8,165 nucleotides of DNA from Synergistales bacterium (GCA_025997955.1 BNVH01000112.1:1-8165), one strand, 5' to 3'; positions 1 to 6,814 are shown, counted from the stretch's first letter. Numbers and translations: made by a program. The notes: a model not told the origin generated them from the sequence alone.

Positions 1-1
1 C

Positions 2-1039
2 TCCGGTGAGACCGTGGGTGAAGTCGTTTTCACCACAGGCATGACAGGGTATCTCGAAACTCTCACTGACCCGAGCTACAACGGCCAAATCGTCACTCAG
101 ACCTTTCCGCTCATAGGCAACTACGGCGTCATACCGGAGGACTTTGAGAGCGCGGCGGTTCAGCCAAAGGGATATATAGCGCGCGAGTGGTGCGAGTATC
201 CATCGAACTTTCGTTCTCAGGGGGATATTGATTCGTTCCTCAAAGAGCGCGGTATAGTCGGGCTCTGCGGCGTGAATACGCGTGAGCTAACTAAAATCAT
301 ACGCGATAACGGCGTAATGGGAGGAGCTATCACGGCGAACCCCGATAGCGTCGATATGAAAGGCTTGGCGGCGTTTAGGATAGTCGACGCGGTGGCCAAC
401 GTCTCCACAAAAGAAGTGAGGCGCGTTACGCCGGAAAACCCGAAATACCGCGTCGTGCTTTGGGACTTCGGCGTCAAGGAAAACATAGTCAGAAGCCTGC
501 TCTCGCGTGGCTGCGAGGTCGTTCAAATCCCCTACGACTATACGGCCGGGCAGATAAAATCGCTTTCGCCGGACGGCGTCATGCTCTCCAACGGCCCAGG
601 GGACCCGGCCGAGAACACCGGGATAATAGCCGAGCTGCGGAAGGTGGCCGACTCCAAGATTCCTATATTCGGCATATGTCTTGGGCATCAGCTTTTGGCC
701 ATCTCTATGGGAGGGGCCACGTCTAAGCTCAAATACGGTCACAGGGGAGCGAACCAGCCGGCGCGGGACGTAAAGACGGGGCGGGTGTCCATAACTACCC
801 AAAACCACGGATACATGGTAGACGCGAGCAGCATCAATATGGGCGGCGCGGGAGGTCAGATAAGCGAGCTTCGCTACGTCAACGCCAACGACGGCACGTG
901 CGAGGGGATAGATTATCTCACCATTCCGGCGTTCACGGTGCAGTTTCACCCCGAGGCGGCGGCTGGGCCACGTGACACGAGCTTTTTGTTTGACAGATTT
1001 TTAAGCCTGATGGACGGGCATTCTTTATACAAAAAATGA
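2..1039 (+). CDS. carA: Carbamoyl-phosphate synthase small (glutaminase) subunit, 5'-partial
   Basis: This subunit hydrolyses glutamine and passes ammonia to the large subunit CarB for carbamoyl phosphate, which feeds arginine and pyrimidine synthesis in the cytosol. The open frame runs to the left window edge, and the GTG at 14 lies inside the conserved GEVVF region. Compared with E. coli CarA (382 aa), roughly 24 N-terminal residues lie outside the window. The CarA N-terminal domain is visible (MTGY, LTDPSY, then GVNTRELTKIIRDNG), followed by a class I glutamine amidotransferase domain. Its nucleophile Cys is at bases 677-679 in GICLGHQ, and the His and Glu of the triad are at 947-949 and 953-955 in FHPEA. 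The NHGY motif is also present. All key residues are intact. The stop overlaps the hldE start (ATGA at 1036-1039). Unusually, carB does not follow; it must be elsewhere or upstream. Identification is firm. Confidence 0.96.
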   Translation, partial: SGETVGEVVFTTGMTGYLETLTDPSYNGQIVTQTFPLIGNYGVIPEDFESAAVQPKGYIAREWCEYPSNFRSQGDIDSFLKERGIVGLCGVNTRELTKIIRDNGVMGGAITANPDSVDMKGLAAFRIVDAVANVSTKEVRRVTPENPKYRVVLWDFGVKENIVRSLLSRGCEVVQIPYDYTAGQIKSLSPDGVMLSNGPGDPAENTGIIAELRKVADSKIPIFGICLGHQLLAISMGGATSKLKYGHRGANQPARDVKTGRVSITTQNHGYMVDASSINMGGAGGQISELRYVNANDGTCEGIDYLTIPAFTVQFHPEAAAGPRDTSFLFDRFLSLMDGHSLYKK

Positions 1040-2529
1040 CCTCGCCCTTTCTTACACCGAAGGACTTTTTGAGCTCGGCCCGTATGTCCGAGATAGGCGT
1101 GGCTATTTTGGGTGACATAGTGCTCGACCGCTATATGGCGGGCACAACGGAGCGAGTTTCAAGAGAAGCGCCGATACCCGTCGTGGTATGCAAAGACGAG
1201 ACCGACAACTTAGGCGGAGCCGGCAATGTCGTCATGAACCTAAGAGGGTTAGGCGCTCGCGTCTTTGTCGCCGGTTCCGTCGGGCGCGATGAGTACGCCT
1301 GTGCCGTGCGCCGCCATCTCAGTGAAAACGGCGTGGAGTCAAGGCTTTTTGACCGCGTTTCTCCCACTCTGACAAAGGCGCGTCTGCTCTGCGGAGGACA
1401 GCAAGTGGCGCGTTTTGACCGCGAAACGGTTGAGGAGCTTCCCCAAAAAGACGCGGTGTCCGCCCTGTCTTGGCTTGAGGATATATTAGATAAAAAGCGC
1501 GCCAGCGCCGTCATACTCTCCGACTATGGCCTCGGCTTTTGTACGCGCTTTCTTTGCGAGGCGGTTATAGACGCGGCGCGTTCCCGCAACATCCCCGTGT
1601 TCGTAGACCCGCGGGGGAGCGACTGGAGCCGCTATAAAGGCGCGACCATAGCTACCCCAAACTTGGCTGAGCTTTCAGCTGTCGCTGGGCCTGTGCGAAA
1701 CGAAGACGAGACGGTCGCCGCGAGCGGCGAGAAAGCGCGTGTAGCGGCGGGGCTTGACTACCTCTTGGTGACGCGCTCCTCAAGCGGCGTGAGCCTAATG
1801 GCTCAGAGCGGCGCCCTCCACATCCCCGGACGCCCCATAGAGGTCTTTGACGTCAGCGGCGCGGGGGACACCGTTATAGCCTGCCTCGCCGCGGCTTTCG
1901 CCGCCGGGTTCTCTATGACCGAGGCGGCGATGTTCGCAAACGACGCCGCTCACATAGTCGTCACAAGAAGCGGCACGTATCCCATAAACGCGCGCGATAT
2001 TTTAAGCGGTAACGCCGAGAGGACGAGCGAGGCAATAGTCGTCACGCGACAGGACGCCGCCTCTATTTGCGAGAGATGGAAAAAAGACGGCCGCGTCGTC
2101 TTCACAAACGGCTGTTTTGACGTTCTCCACGCTGGGCACGTCGATAGTTTGGAACGTGCCCGCGCCCTTGGAGAGCGCCTAATCGTAGGTCTGAACAGCG
2201 ACCGCTCGGTACGCGCGCTAAAGGGCAAAGAGCGCCCCGTCAATAACGAACATGACAGGGCGCGCGTGCTGGCCGCCCTGCGCTGCGTCGACCTTGTGGT
2301 TGTCTTTGACGAGGACACGCCCCGCGAGCTACTATCGGCGCTTCGTCCGCACGTCTTAGTCAAGGGCGGGGACTACAGCGCGGAGAGCCTGCCGGGGCGG
2401 GAGTTTGTGGAGACGGTCGTCATACTGCCTCTGACTGAGGGTTTATCGACGACGGAGATAATCAAGCGAACTCTTGTTACCCGTCAAACAAAAGATACGT
2501 CTATTTTCTTGCGCGGCGGCAGTTCGTAA
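1036..2529 (+). CDS. hldE: Bifunctional heptose 7-phosphate kinase / heptose 1-phosphate adenylyltransferase HldE (RfaE)
   Basis: HldE phosphorylates D-glycero-D-manno-heptose 7-phosphate at C1 and later adenylylates heptose 1-phosphate, giving the ADP-heptose used for the lipopolysaccharide inner core. At 497 aa it is slightly longer than E. coli HldE (477 aa). The PfkB/ribokinase domain spans about residues 15-325, with GDIVLDRY near the N-terminus, GGAGNV, and the catalytic DVSGAGDT (272-279; Asp278 as base). The nucleotidyltransferase domain (about 345-480) has FTNGCFDVLHAGH (356-368, HxGH at 365-368), LVKGGDY and STTEIIK (471-477). Both active sites look intact. The ATG overlaps the carA stop with no good Shine-Dalgarno sequence, so translational coupling is likely. 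The last ~13 codons lie in the 40-bp repeat 2484-2523, and the final Ser codon and TAA fall at or beyond its edge. It overlaps convergent hsdS by 29 bp. Confidence 0.96.
   Translation: MTSPFLTPKDFLSSARMSEIGVAILGDIVLDRYMAGTTERVSREAPIPVVVCKDETDNLGGAGNVVMNLRGLGARVFVAGSVGRDEYACAVRRHLSENGVESRLFDRVSPTLTKARLLCGGQQVARFDRETVEELPQKDAVSALSWLEDILDKKRASAVILSDYGLGFCTRFLCEAVIDAARSRNIPVFVDPRGSDWSRYKGATIATPNLAELSAVAGPVRNEDETVAASGEKARVAAGLDYLLVTRSSSGVSLMAQSGALHIPGRPIEVFDVSGAGDTVIACLAAAFAAGFSMTEAAMFANDAAHIVVTRSGTYPINARDILSGNAERTSEAIVVTRQDAASICERWKKDGRVVFTNGCFDVLHAGHVDSLERARALGERLIVGLNSDRSVRALKGKERPVNNEHDRARVLAALRCVDLVVVFDEDTPRELLSALRPHVLVKGGDYSAESLPGREFVETVVILPLTEGLSTTEIIKRTLVTRQTKDTSIFLRGGSS
2309..2336 (+). 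repeat. hldE-internal parent of the remnant at 5979-6006
   Basis: This stretch of hldE encodes part of the nucleotidyltransferase domain (around FDEDTPREL). It recurs at 5979-6006 in the same orientation, with mismatches only at 2311 and 2331. The core 2312-2330 is 19 identical bases. Here it sits inside an intact gene, so this is the parent copy and the one at 5979-6006 is the fragment. Confidence 0.85.
2484..2523 (+). repeat. 40-bp direct repeat, left copy
   Basis: All 40 bases are identical to 6005-6044, in direct orientation at an offset of 3521. On the plus strand this copy encodes the HldE C-terminal tail. On the minus strand it supplies the last six residues and stop codon of HsdS. 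The repeats bracket the restriction-modification module. The right copy is the natural 3' end of the nitroreductase gene, so the pair looks like a duplicated insertion target, not a mobile-element terminus. Confidence 0.93.
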
Positions 2530-3976
2530 GTAGCACATCGTTCTCCAACACGCCCATAGCCTCCTGTTCCAACACATAAGCCTGATAGCGCAGTTCGTTG
2601 GCCTTGAGCGCAAGGCGGTTAATTTCGGCTTGCGCCACCGCGTCTTTGAGCAACGGAAGCGGGATTTGTGAGACGTGATTATCATCAATCTCGTCAACGA
2701 CGCTACCGTAAGTATAGCGTGTAATCATCTGTCTGCCGCAATCCGAAGCAAGATACACGGATAAGTACCCCGCCACGTCCGAATTTGCGGGAACAACACG
2801 AATGATGTGTTGACTTGCCGCCCAATTATTCCAATGTCGCGGCACGAGCGCAACTTTGCCGATTGTTCCACTACACGTTATTAGCGTCATATTCTCGGCA
2901 AGCTCCAACTGCTTCTTTATGCGGTCGCCGTGATGCGTAAGCGACAAATATTTCTTCCCATAAGGGTCAAGTTCGTGTATTTGCTTGCCCCCTATGAACA
3001 CGCGCCCTTGCCCCTCATCAACGTAAACGCGCTTAAAACGCCCGGGCAAGATTATATCCTTACAAACTCGTTTGTCGCCGACGGTCGTGACCTCGGCGGC
3101 GTGTTCGCGCAGATGTTTGGTTATCGCCTTAACTATCGGCAAGTGGTACGACCCGTCAAGCCTTCCCGCAAGTTCAGACAGCTTAACCGAATATGCGTTT
3201 ACGCCTGCTCCGTCGTCAGTTCGTTTCACCTGAAAATCTTCAAGCGGCGGCAGTTTTAACTCCTCAATAAGCATAGCCGTCGCCTTATCAAGCAACTCGT
3301 TTGATTCGTCGCGCAGTTCAAACGAACGCACAACAAGGTCGTTAATCTTCGCCTTAATCTCGTCTGGCGGGTTCGGCACTGGAATATCGGCGAGATGTTC
3401 AGGCTCGATTTCTTGGATTACCGCGCCAAATTTCTTAGACTTGATTAGCGCTTGCGCGGTCTGTGATTTAAGGTAGCAATAAACATACCCTGCGTTTTCT
3501 TTACACTCAAGGCGAATTGCGTGTTCGCTAACTAATAGTTTTGAGAGAGTTCCTCCTACAAAAGCCAGATTTCCAATTGTGCCCGACCGCGACAACAAAA
3601 CCGTACCGGCGGAAACTGTCAGTTGGTCTGTTCGCGGCTCAGAACCGTTCATAAAGTTGATTGGTTTAGGGTAGACATCAAGCATTTCAGAGCTACCCAC
3701 AAAACCTATCGCGTTTGCGCTTTCAGCGGGAACATAACGGCGTTTTAAGCGACCGCCGTAATGCGCCCGAACAACTGACGACAAAGGTTGCCCCATTAGA
3801 TTAACTTTAGGATACACGCACTTGTCCAACGTTTTTTGTGAGAGTTGGACATCTGAAATATAGACCGAGGCCTCCAATCTTGACCTCGCCGATATAACCT
3901 CACTAAGCTTTACTGACCGCCATCTAAGCTCACGGCGCGGCAAATCGGCGGCGCTAATCTCCGTAACCTTTACCAC
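2501..3976 (-). CDS. hsdS: Type I-like restriction-modification specificity subunit (HsdS), two target-recognition domains
   Basis: This is the DNA-recognition subunit that directs the partner nuclease-methyltransferase to a bipartite site. I choose the GTG at 3976 (491 aa). It follows an AGAGAGGG ribosome site by 6 nt and overlaps the hsdM-like stop by 7 nt (GTGGTAA). An in-frame TTG at 4000 would give 499 aa but lacks a convincing ribosome site. Counting from the longer form, TRD1 covers about 30-215 with the hallmark LLSRSGTIGNLAFVGG. A helical spacer follows (about 215-250, RSFELRDESNELLDKATAML). TRD2 covers about 275-430 with LITCSGTIGKVALVPRHW, and a second helical spacer follows (about 440-490). 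Two different full TRDs imply an asymmetric bipartite target; the site cannot be read from sequence. The last six residues (CRRARK) and the TAG come from the 40-bp repeat, so the natural C-terminus was probably replaced at insertion. Confidence 0.9.
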   Translation of the reverse strand: MVKVTEISAADLPRRELRWRSVKLSEVISARSRLEASVYISDVQLSQKTLDKCVYPKVNLMGQPLSSVVRAHYGGRLKRRYVPAESANAIGFVGSSEMLDVYPKPINFMNGSEPRTDQLTVSAGTVLLSRSGTIGNLAFVGGTLSKLLVSEHAIRLECKENAGYVYCYLKSQTAQALIKSKKFGAVIQEIEPEHLADIPVPNPPDEIKAKINDLVVRSFELRDESNELLDKATAMLIEELKLPPLEDFQVKRTDDGAGVNAYSVKLSELAGRLDGSYHLPIVKAITKHLREHAAEVTTVGDKRVCKDIILPGRFKRVYVDEGQGRVFIGGKQIHELDPYGKKYLSLTHHGDRIKKQLELAENMTLITCSGTIGKVALVPRHWNNWAASQHIIRVVPANSDVAGYLSVYLASDCGRQMITRYTYGSVVDEIDDNHVSQIPLPLLKDAVAQAEINRLALKANELRYQAYVLEQEAMGVLENDVLLTNCRRARK

Positions 3977-5961
3977 GCTATACCCTCTCTGTGTTTCCAA
4001 TCCGTAAACGCTTTTGGCACGGCAAGCGTTTCGTCATCGAATTGCTTAACTTCACGCGATTTCCCGTCCTCGGCAATCTCGGTCGCGAGTATCTCGTTTC
4101 CCTCTTTGTCGCGCACAAACAGCGGATTGCCGCGCTTATCATGACCGACCTTCTCAATCATAGCCATAAAGATGTTATAGTCCGCCATAGCGCCGCTTTT
4201 TTCCTCACGGTCTTTTTTCTCCTGTGTTTTCTTTTGCAAAAACAACACGGAAGTTTGCGTTCCGTTGCGCGGCTGGAACGTGTCCGCGTGGAGGTCAAGG
4301 CTAGCGATAATTTGCGTGTTACGAATAAGCCATTCGCGGATATAGCCAAGCCCCGGCGAACCCAAAATCGAATCGGGCAAAACAATGCCGATACGCCCGT
4401 TGTCACGCAGAAGCTGAACGCACCGCTCAATAAATAGTATCTCCGGCGGCACGGACGACTGCAACCGCGCTGTCATAGTCCATACTCCTTTTTTGTCCTT
4501 GTTCTCCCAAATATGGGCGAGTTCAAACTGCTTCAAGATGTTCTCGTCCTTAATCGGTATCTTGCTCCCAAACGGCGGGTTTGTGATGATAACGTCAAAA
4601 AATCCAATCGAATTATGGTTGCGAAGCAACGCTTTATCCTCGCCAAGAGCCTCCGCGAGTTTGGTCTTGAAATCGTCCGTCCACTCGTGCGGCGGTAGCA
4701 GAGAATTAGTTTGGAATATGTTTCCGCTTCCGTCGTTATTCATAACCATATTCATCTTCGTTGCTTTTACAAGGTCGGGGTTGATGTCAAAGCCGAAGTA
4801 GCTCGTCTTTGCCATATCCGCAACTTTCTCCTGAAAGGCGCGTAGAGTGTCGTTATCCCAATCCTTTTTCCGCAAGCCTATTCCTTGCGAGTATTGCGCT
4901 TCAAGCTCGTCCATAACGTGCGTCATCGCGTTCACAAGAAACCCCCCTGTACCACAGGAACTATCCAAGACGCGCTCGTTAATTTTGGGGTTAATCATCG
5001 CCACAACCATTTTCATTACGTTGCGCGGCGTGAAAAACTCGCCTCGGTCTCCGCGCAAATTCGCGCCGACAATTTCCTCGTAGGCTTTACCTTTGATGTC
5101 TATATTGGTGTTGAGTAGGCTATACTTCTGCAACTCGCTCACTATGTAAGCAAGGCTACGCGGGGTCAGCAAAATCTCATCGCTCTTGTCGAAGATTTTG
5201 CCATGTTTTTTCTTTACGCGGTCAAATATTTGCGCTATGCGTTTCTTAACTGTCAGCTGCCCGTCTGGATTGTTGCGTTCTTTAGATGTTGCGTAAAATT
5301 CAAGTTGCGCGGGTATGTTACGCTCGTCCTCGATTTTGCAGAAGATAACTTTAAGTAACTCGAAAAACGCGGGTTGCTTTTGCAATCCGTCGTTAATGTA
5401 AATGTGGTTATGGCACGTCTTAAAGACGAATAACAAATTATCGTCCGACGCGTTTTTCAGAGTATGTCTCTTAGGACGGTCAATATCGTCAAGATTACCA
5501 TCGGCTGAGGGAATATCGTTATAGTCCTCAAAGATAATCTGCCCCTGCTCGTTTACCGCCTTGCGATAAACTTCTTTTTGCTTACCGTTAGTCCACATAC
5601 CCCATTCGCAATTCGGACAAGCGGACATATACGCTTTCAATTGCGCCACGCCGTCTTTGGCGTTGGTCAACTCGACCTTTTCGTTTTTGCACTCTATGAT
5701 TATGCGGATATTTGCCTGTGTCTGGTCTGCGCAATCTTTGTCAAATATGACAATATCAGCCCGTTTCTTGCTTGAACCGAGTTGAACTGTATACTCAATT
5801 TTTACTTGCGACGACACATACTTATGTTCGTTAATCAGACGTTTCTCAATCGTCTGCCGAACGTACTCCTCCGGCGTGTCGTTACGAAACTTGCCATCAA
5901 TATAATCACAAATATTATCGTCAGGTATGGCGATAATTTTCTTTTCAGCTGTTTGGCTCAC
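3970..5961 (-). CDS. Fused PD-(D/E)XK nuclease (HsdR-N type) / N6-adenine DNA methyltransferase, RM subunit
   Basis: The 663-aa protein joins two activities. Residues about 28-135 match the HsdR N-terminal nuclease fold: Glu32 in an early helix, Asp69 in RADIVIF, Glu90-x-Lys92 in IIIECKNE, a QLKAYM helix, and the WGMWTNG strand typical of this family. Residues about 235-580 form an HsdM-type N6-adenine methyltransferase, with GDRGEFFTPR (304-313), the SAM-binding DSSCGTGGF (333-341) and catalytic NPPF (461-464). All key residues are present in both parts. Classical HsdM (about 500-530 aa) lacks the nuclease, and no HsdR helicase lies in the window. Length and order resemble the A subunit of BcgI. 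The start is a GTG with a strong ribosome site (AAGGAGG, 8-nt spacer). It overlaps hsdS at its 3' end. Cutting activity is inferred, not shown; a modification-only enzyme remains possible. Confidence 0.92.
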   Translation of the reverse strand: MSQTAEKKIIAIPDDNICDYIDGKFRNDTPEEYVRQTIEKRLINEHKYVSSQVKIEYTVQLGSSKKRADIVIFDKDCADQTQANIRIIIECKNEKVELTNAKDGVAQLKAYMSACPNCEWGMWTNGKQKEVYRKAVNEQGQIIFEDYNDIPSADGNLDDIDRPKRHTLKNASDDNLLFVFKTCHNHIYINDGLQKQPAFFELLKVIFCKIEDERNIPAQLEFYATSKERNNPDGQLTVKKRIAQIFDRVKKKHGKIFDKSDEILLTPRSLAYIVSELQKYSLLNTNIDIKGKAYEEIVGANLRGDRGEFFTPRNVMKMVVAMINPKINERVLDSSCGTGGFLVNAMTHVMDELEAQYSQGIGLRKKDWDNDTLRAFQEKVADMAKTSYFGFDINPDLVKATKMNMVMNNDGSGNIFQTNSLLPPHEWTDDFKTKLAEALGEDKALLRNHNSIGFFDVIITNPPFGSKIPIKDENILKQFELAHIWENKDKKGVWTMTARLQSSVPPEILFIERCVQLLRDNGRIGIVLPDSILGSPGLGYIREWLIRNTQIIASLDLHADTFQPRNGTQTSVLFLQKKTQEKKDREEKSGAMADYNIFMAMIEKVGHDKRGNPLFVRDKEGNEILATEIAEDGKSREVKQFDDETLAVPKAFTDWKHREGIAW
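3983..3990 (-). promoter_or_regulatory. Ribosome binding site deciding the hsdS GTG start
   Basis: On the minus strand this reads AGAGAGGG and ends 6 nt before the GTG at 3976. It lies inside the last codons of the upstream nuclease-methyltransferase gene, so S-subunit translation is probably coupled to it. It is a partial match to the anti-Shine-Dalgarno sequence, but clearly better than anything ahead of the alternative TTG at 4000. Confidence 0.5.
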
Positions 5962-5969
5962 CTTCGTAA

Positions 5970-5976
5970 CCTCCTT
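5970..5976 (-). promoter_or_regulatory. Strong ribosome binding site of the nuclease-methyltransferase gene
   Basis: The minus strand reads AAGGAGG, 8 nt before the GTG at 5961. This is the best Shine-Dalgarno match in the window and confirms the GTG start. It lies within a few bases of the right edge of the inserted module, so the module carries its own ribosome site but no recognisable promoter. Confidence 0.8.
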
Positions 5977-5978
5977 CT

Positions 5979-6006
5979 ACAAGGACACGCCCCGCGAGCT
6001 CCTATC
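5979..6006 (+). repeat. Remnant of hldE internal sequence at the right module junction
   Basis: This matches hldE 2309-2336 in direct orientation, with mismatches at 5981 and 6001 only. It runs straight into the right 40-bp repeat copy with a shared TC at the join. Relative to hldE, 149 bp are missing between the two matching blocks. It has no coding role here: it fills the gap between the nitroreductase stop and the ribosome site of the nuclease-methyltransferase gene. It is best read as what is left of a second hldE 3' end made when the module inserted. Confidence 0.82.
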
Positions 6007-6044
6007 AAACAAAAGATACGTCTATTTTCTTGCGCGGCGGCAGT
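6005..6044 (+). repeat. 40-bp direct repeat, right copy
   Basis: This copy is identical to 2484-2523. On the minus strand it encodes the last 12 codons and stop of the nitroreductase fusion protein, including the PPRKKIDVS ending typical of ferredoxin-nitroreductases, so it is native to that gene. On the plus strand, reading on past the repeat in the hldE frame gives ATG TGA at 6045-6050, a plausible original hldE stop. Confidence 0.93.
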
Positions 6045-6814
6045 ATGTGACCGTATTTTATATCAGGGTATCCGAACATCTGAGCGCCTACTATATACTC
6101 GTCCTCGCTGATTCCCAAAAGGCCGCGCACCGCGGAGATTCCTCGCGCCGCCATAGTGAATATACCTCCCCAGCAGCAACCCACTCCAGCGGCGTGAGCC
6201 GCGAGCTCGAAATACGTCAGGGCGATAGACGCGTCCTCCGGGAACGGGTGAGACTTTTTCACAAGGGCCACCGCGAGCTGCGGAGCTCCCCTGAAAACGA
6301 CATCCTGCCCCTTGTCCCACCCCGACACGACGGTGACGGCCCTAGGGTGGTTTACGCTCGCTAAGGCGGCCACGTCTGCCCTAAACGATTCCACAATCAG
6401 CTTGTTTATCTCAAGCGTCTTCTCTCGCGTCATGGATATAACCCACCGCACGGGCTGCATGTTGGACGCGGAGGGGGCGTAGCGGACGGTCTCCAATATG
6501 CGCAAAACCGTAGCGGCGTCCACGGGCTTGTCTTTATAGATTCTTATGCTTCTGCGCGAGCGCAAAAACGTCTCCGAGACGGACGCCGCTGGCAACGTGT
6601 AGATGTCCACACCTACGCGCTCTTCTTGAAAATCGAGATAGCAACAACTCTTGGGGCAAAACGACACGCACTGCCCGCACTTTATGCACTCGCCCTCTTT
6701 CGCGCTGTCGCCATAGGGGACGCCGTCAGCGCCCAGCTGTATTATTTCCCTTATGCAGAGCTTAGAGCACAGGCCGCACTTGACGCAGCCTTCTTTTACC
6801 GTAAATATGGACAT
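6005..6814 (-). CDS. Ferredoxin-domain / nitroreductase fusion oxidoreductase
   Basis: This 269-aa cytosolic flavoprotein has an N-terminal 2[4Fe-4S] ferredoxin module: Cys 10, 13, 16, 20 and Cys 43, 46, 49, 53, each CxxCxxCxxxC, the second followed by Pro. The rest is an FMN-binding nitroreductase domain with RRSIRIYKDKPV (about 87-98), APSASNMQPVRW and VFRGAP. Such proteins probably move electrons from iron-sulfur clusters to FMN for reduction of a small substrate; the substrate here is unknown. The ATG lies 4 nt after the stop of the upstream dehydrogenase and follows a GAGAGG-type ribosome site, so the two are co-transcribed and probably translationally coupled. The C-terminal ending is canonical for the family, showing the protein was not truncated by the adjacent insertion. 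Its stop codon is the first base triplet of the right 40-bp repeat. Confidence 0.93.
   Translation of the reverse strand: MSIFTVKEGCVKCGLCSKLCIREIIQLGADGVPYGDSAKEGECIKCGQCVSFCPKSCCYLDFQEERVGVDIYTLPAASVSETFLRSRRSIRIYKDKPVDAATVLRILETVRYAPSASNMQPVRWVISMTREKTLEINKLIVESFRADVAALASVNHPRAVTVVSGWDKGQDVVFRGAPQLAVALVKKSHPFPEDASIALTYFELAAHAAGVGCCWGGIFTMAARGISAVRGLLGISEDEYIVGAQMFGYPDIKYGHILPPRKKIDVSFV

Larger units (their letters stand above)
2524..5980 (-). mobile_element. Inserted two-gene restriction-modification module (about 3.46 kb)
   Basis: The module holds only the nuclease-methyltransferase gene and hsdS. The left edge is set by the end of the 40-bp repeat at 2523. The right edge is set by the start of the hldE-derived remnant near 5979-5981. 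No transposase, integrase or terminal inverted repeats are visible, so it does not look like an insertion sequence. The pattern fits the insertion with long target duplication reported for restriction-modification genes in comparisons of related bacterial genomes. In lines I sampled by eye, the module looks less GC-rich (about 42-47%) than hldE, which would fit a foreign origin; a full composition scan was not done. Confidence 0.72.

Noticed and set aside
287..949. 220-aa open frame on the minus strand inside carA
   Set aside because: It lies antisense to the well-supported carA frame and has no recognisable domain. Long antisense frames are expected in GC-rich coding DNA.
1950..2363. 137-aa open frame on the minus strand inside hldE
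   Set aside because: It is Ser/Arg/Thr-rich low-complexity translation typical of the opposite strand of a GC-rich gene, with no plausible domain or ribosome site.
2311..2529. hldE disrupted by the insertion
   Set aside because: The left copy reads through both domains, including STTEIIK at 471-477, to a normal length of 497 aa. Only the last residue and stop appear changed.
2500..2560. Intrinsic terminator between convergent hldE and hsdS
   Set aside because: The genes overlap by 29 bp, and I find no GC-rich hairpin followed by a T run on either strand here.
2501..3976. Possible phase-variable hsdS shuffling between TRD1 and TRD2
   Set aside because: The TRDs share only the SGTIG protein motif, not long DNA repeats. 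No inverted repeats, partial hsdS cassette or invertase gene is present.
3998..4000. TTG start for hsdS (499 aa)
   Set aside because: There is no convincing Shine-Dalgarno sequence upstream. The GTG at 3976 has one and gives a tight 7-nt overlap with the preceding stop. The longer form cannot be excluded.
2523..5969. Short direct repeat TTCGTAA at 2523-2529 and 5963-5969, near both module edges
   Set aside because: Seven bases could easily match by chance, and the right copy lies inside the ribosome-site spacer, not at the junction. The 40-bp repeat explains the boundaries better.
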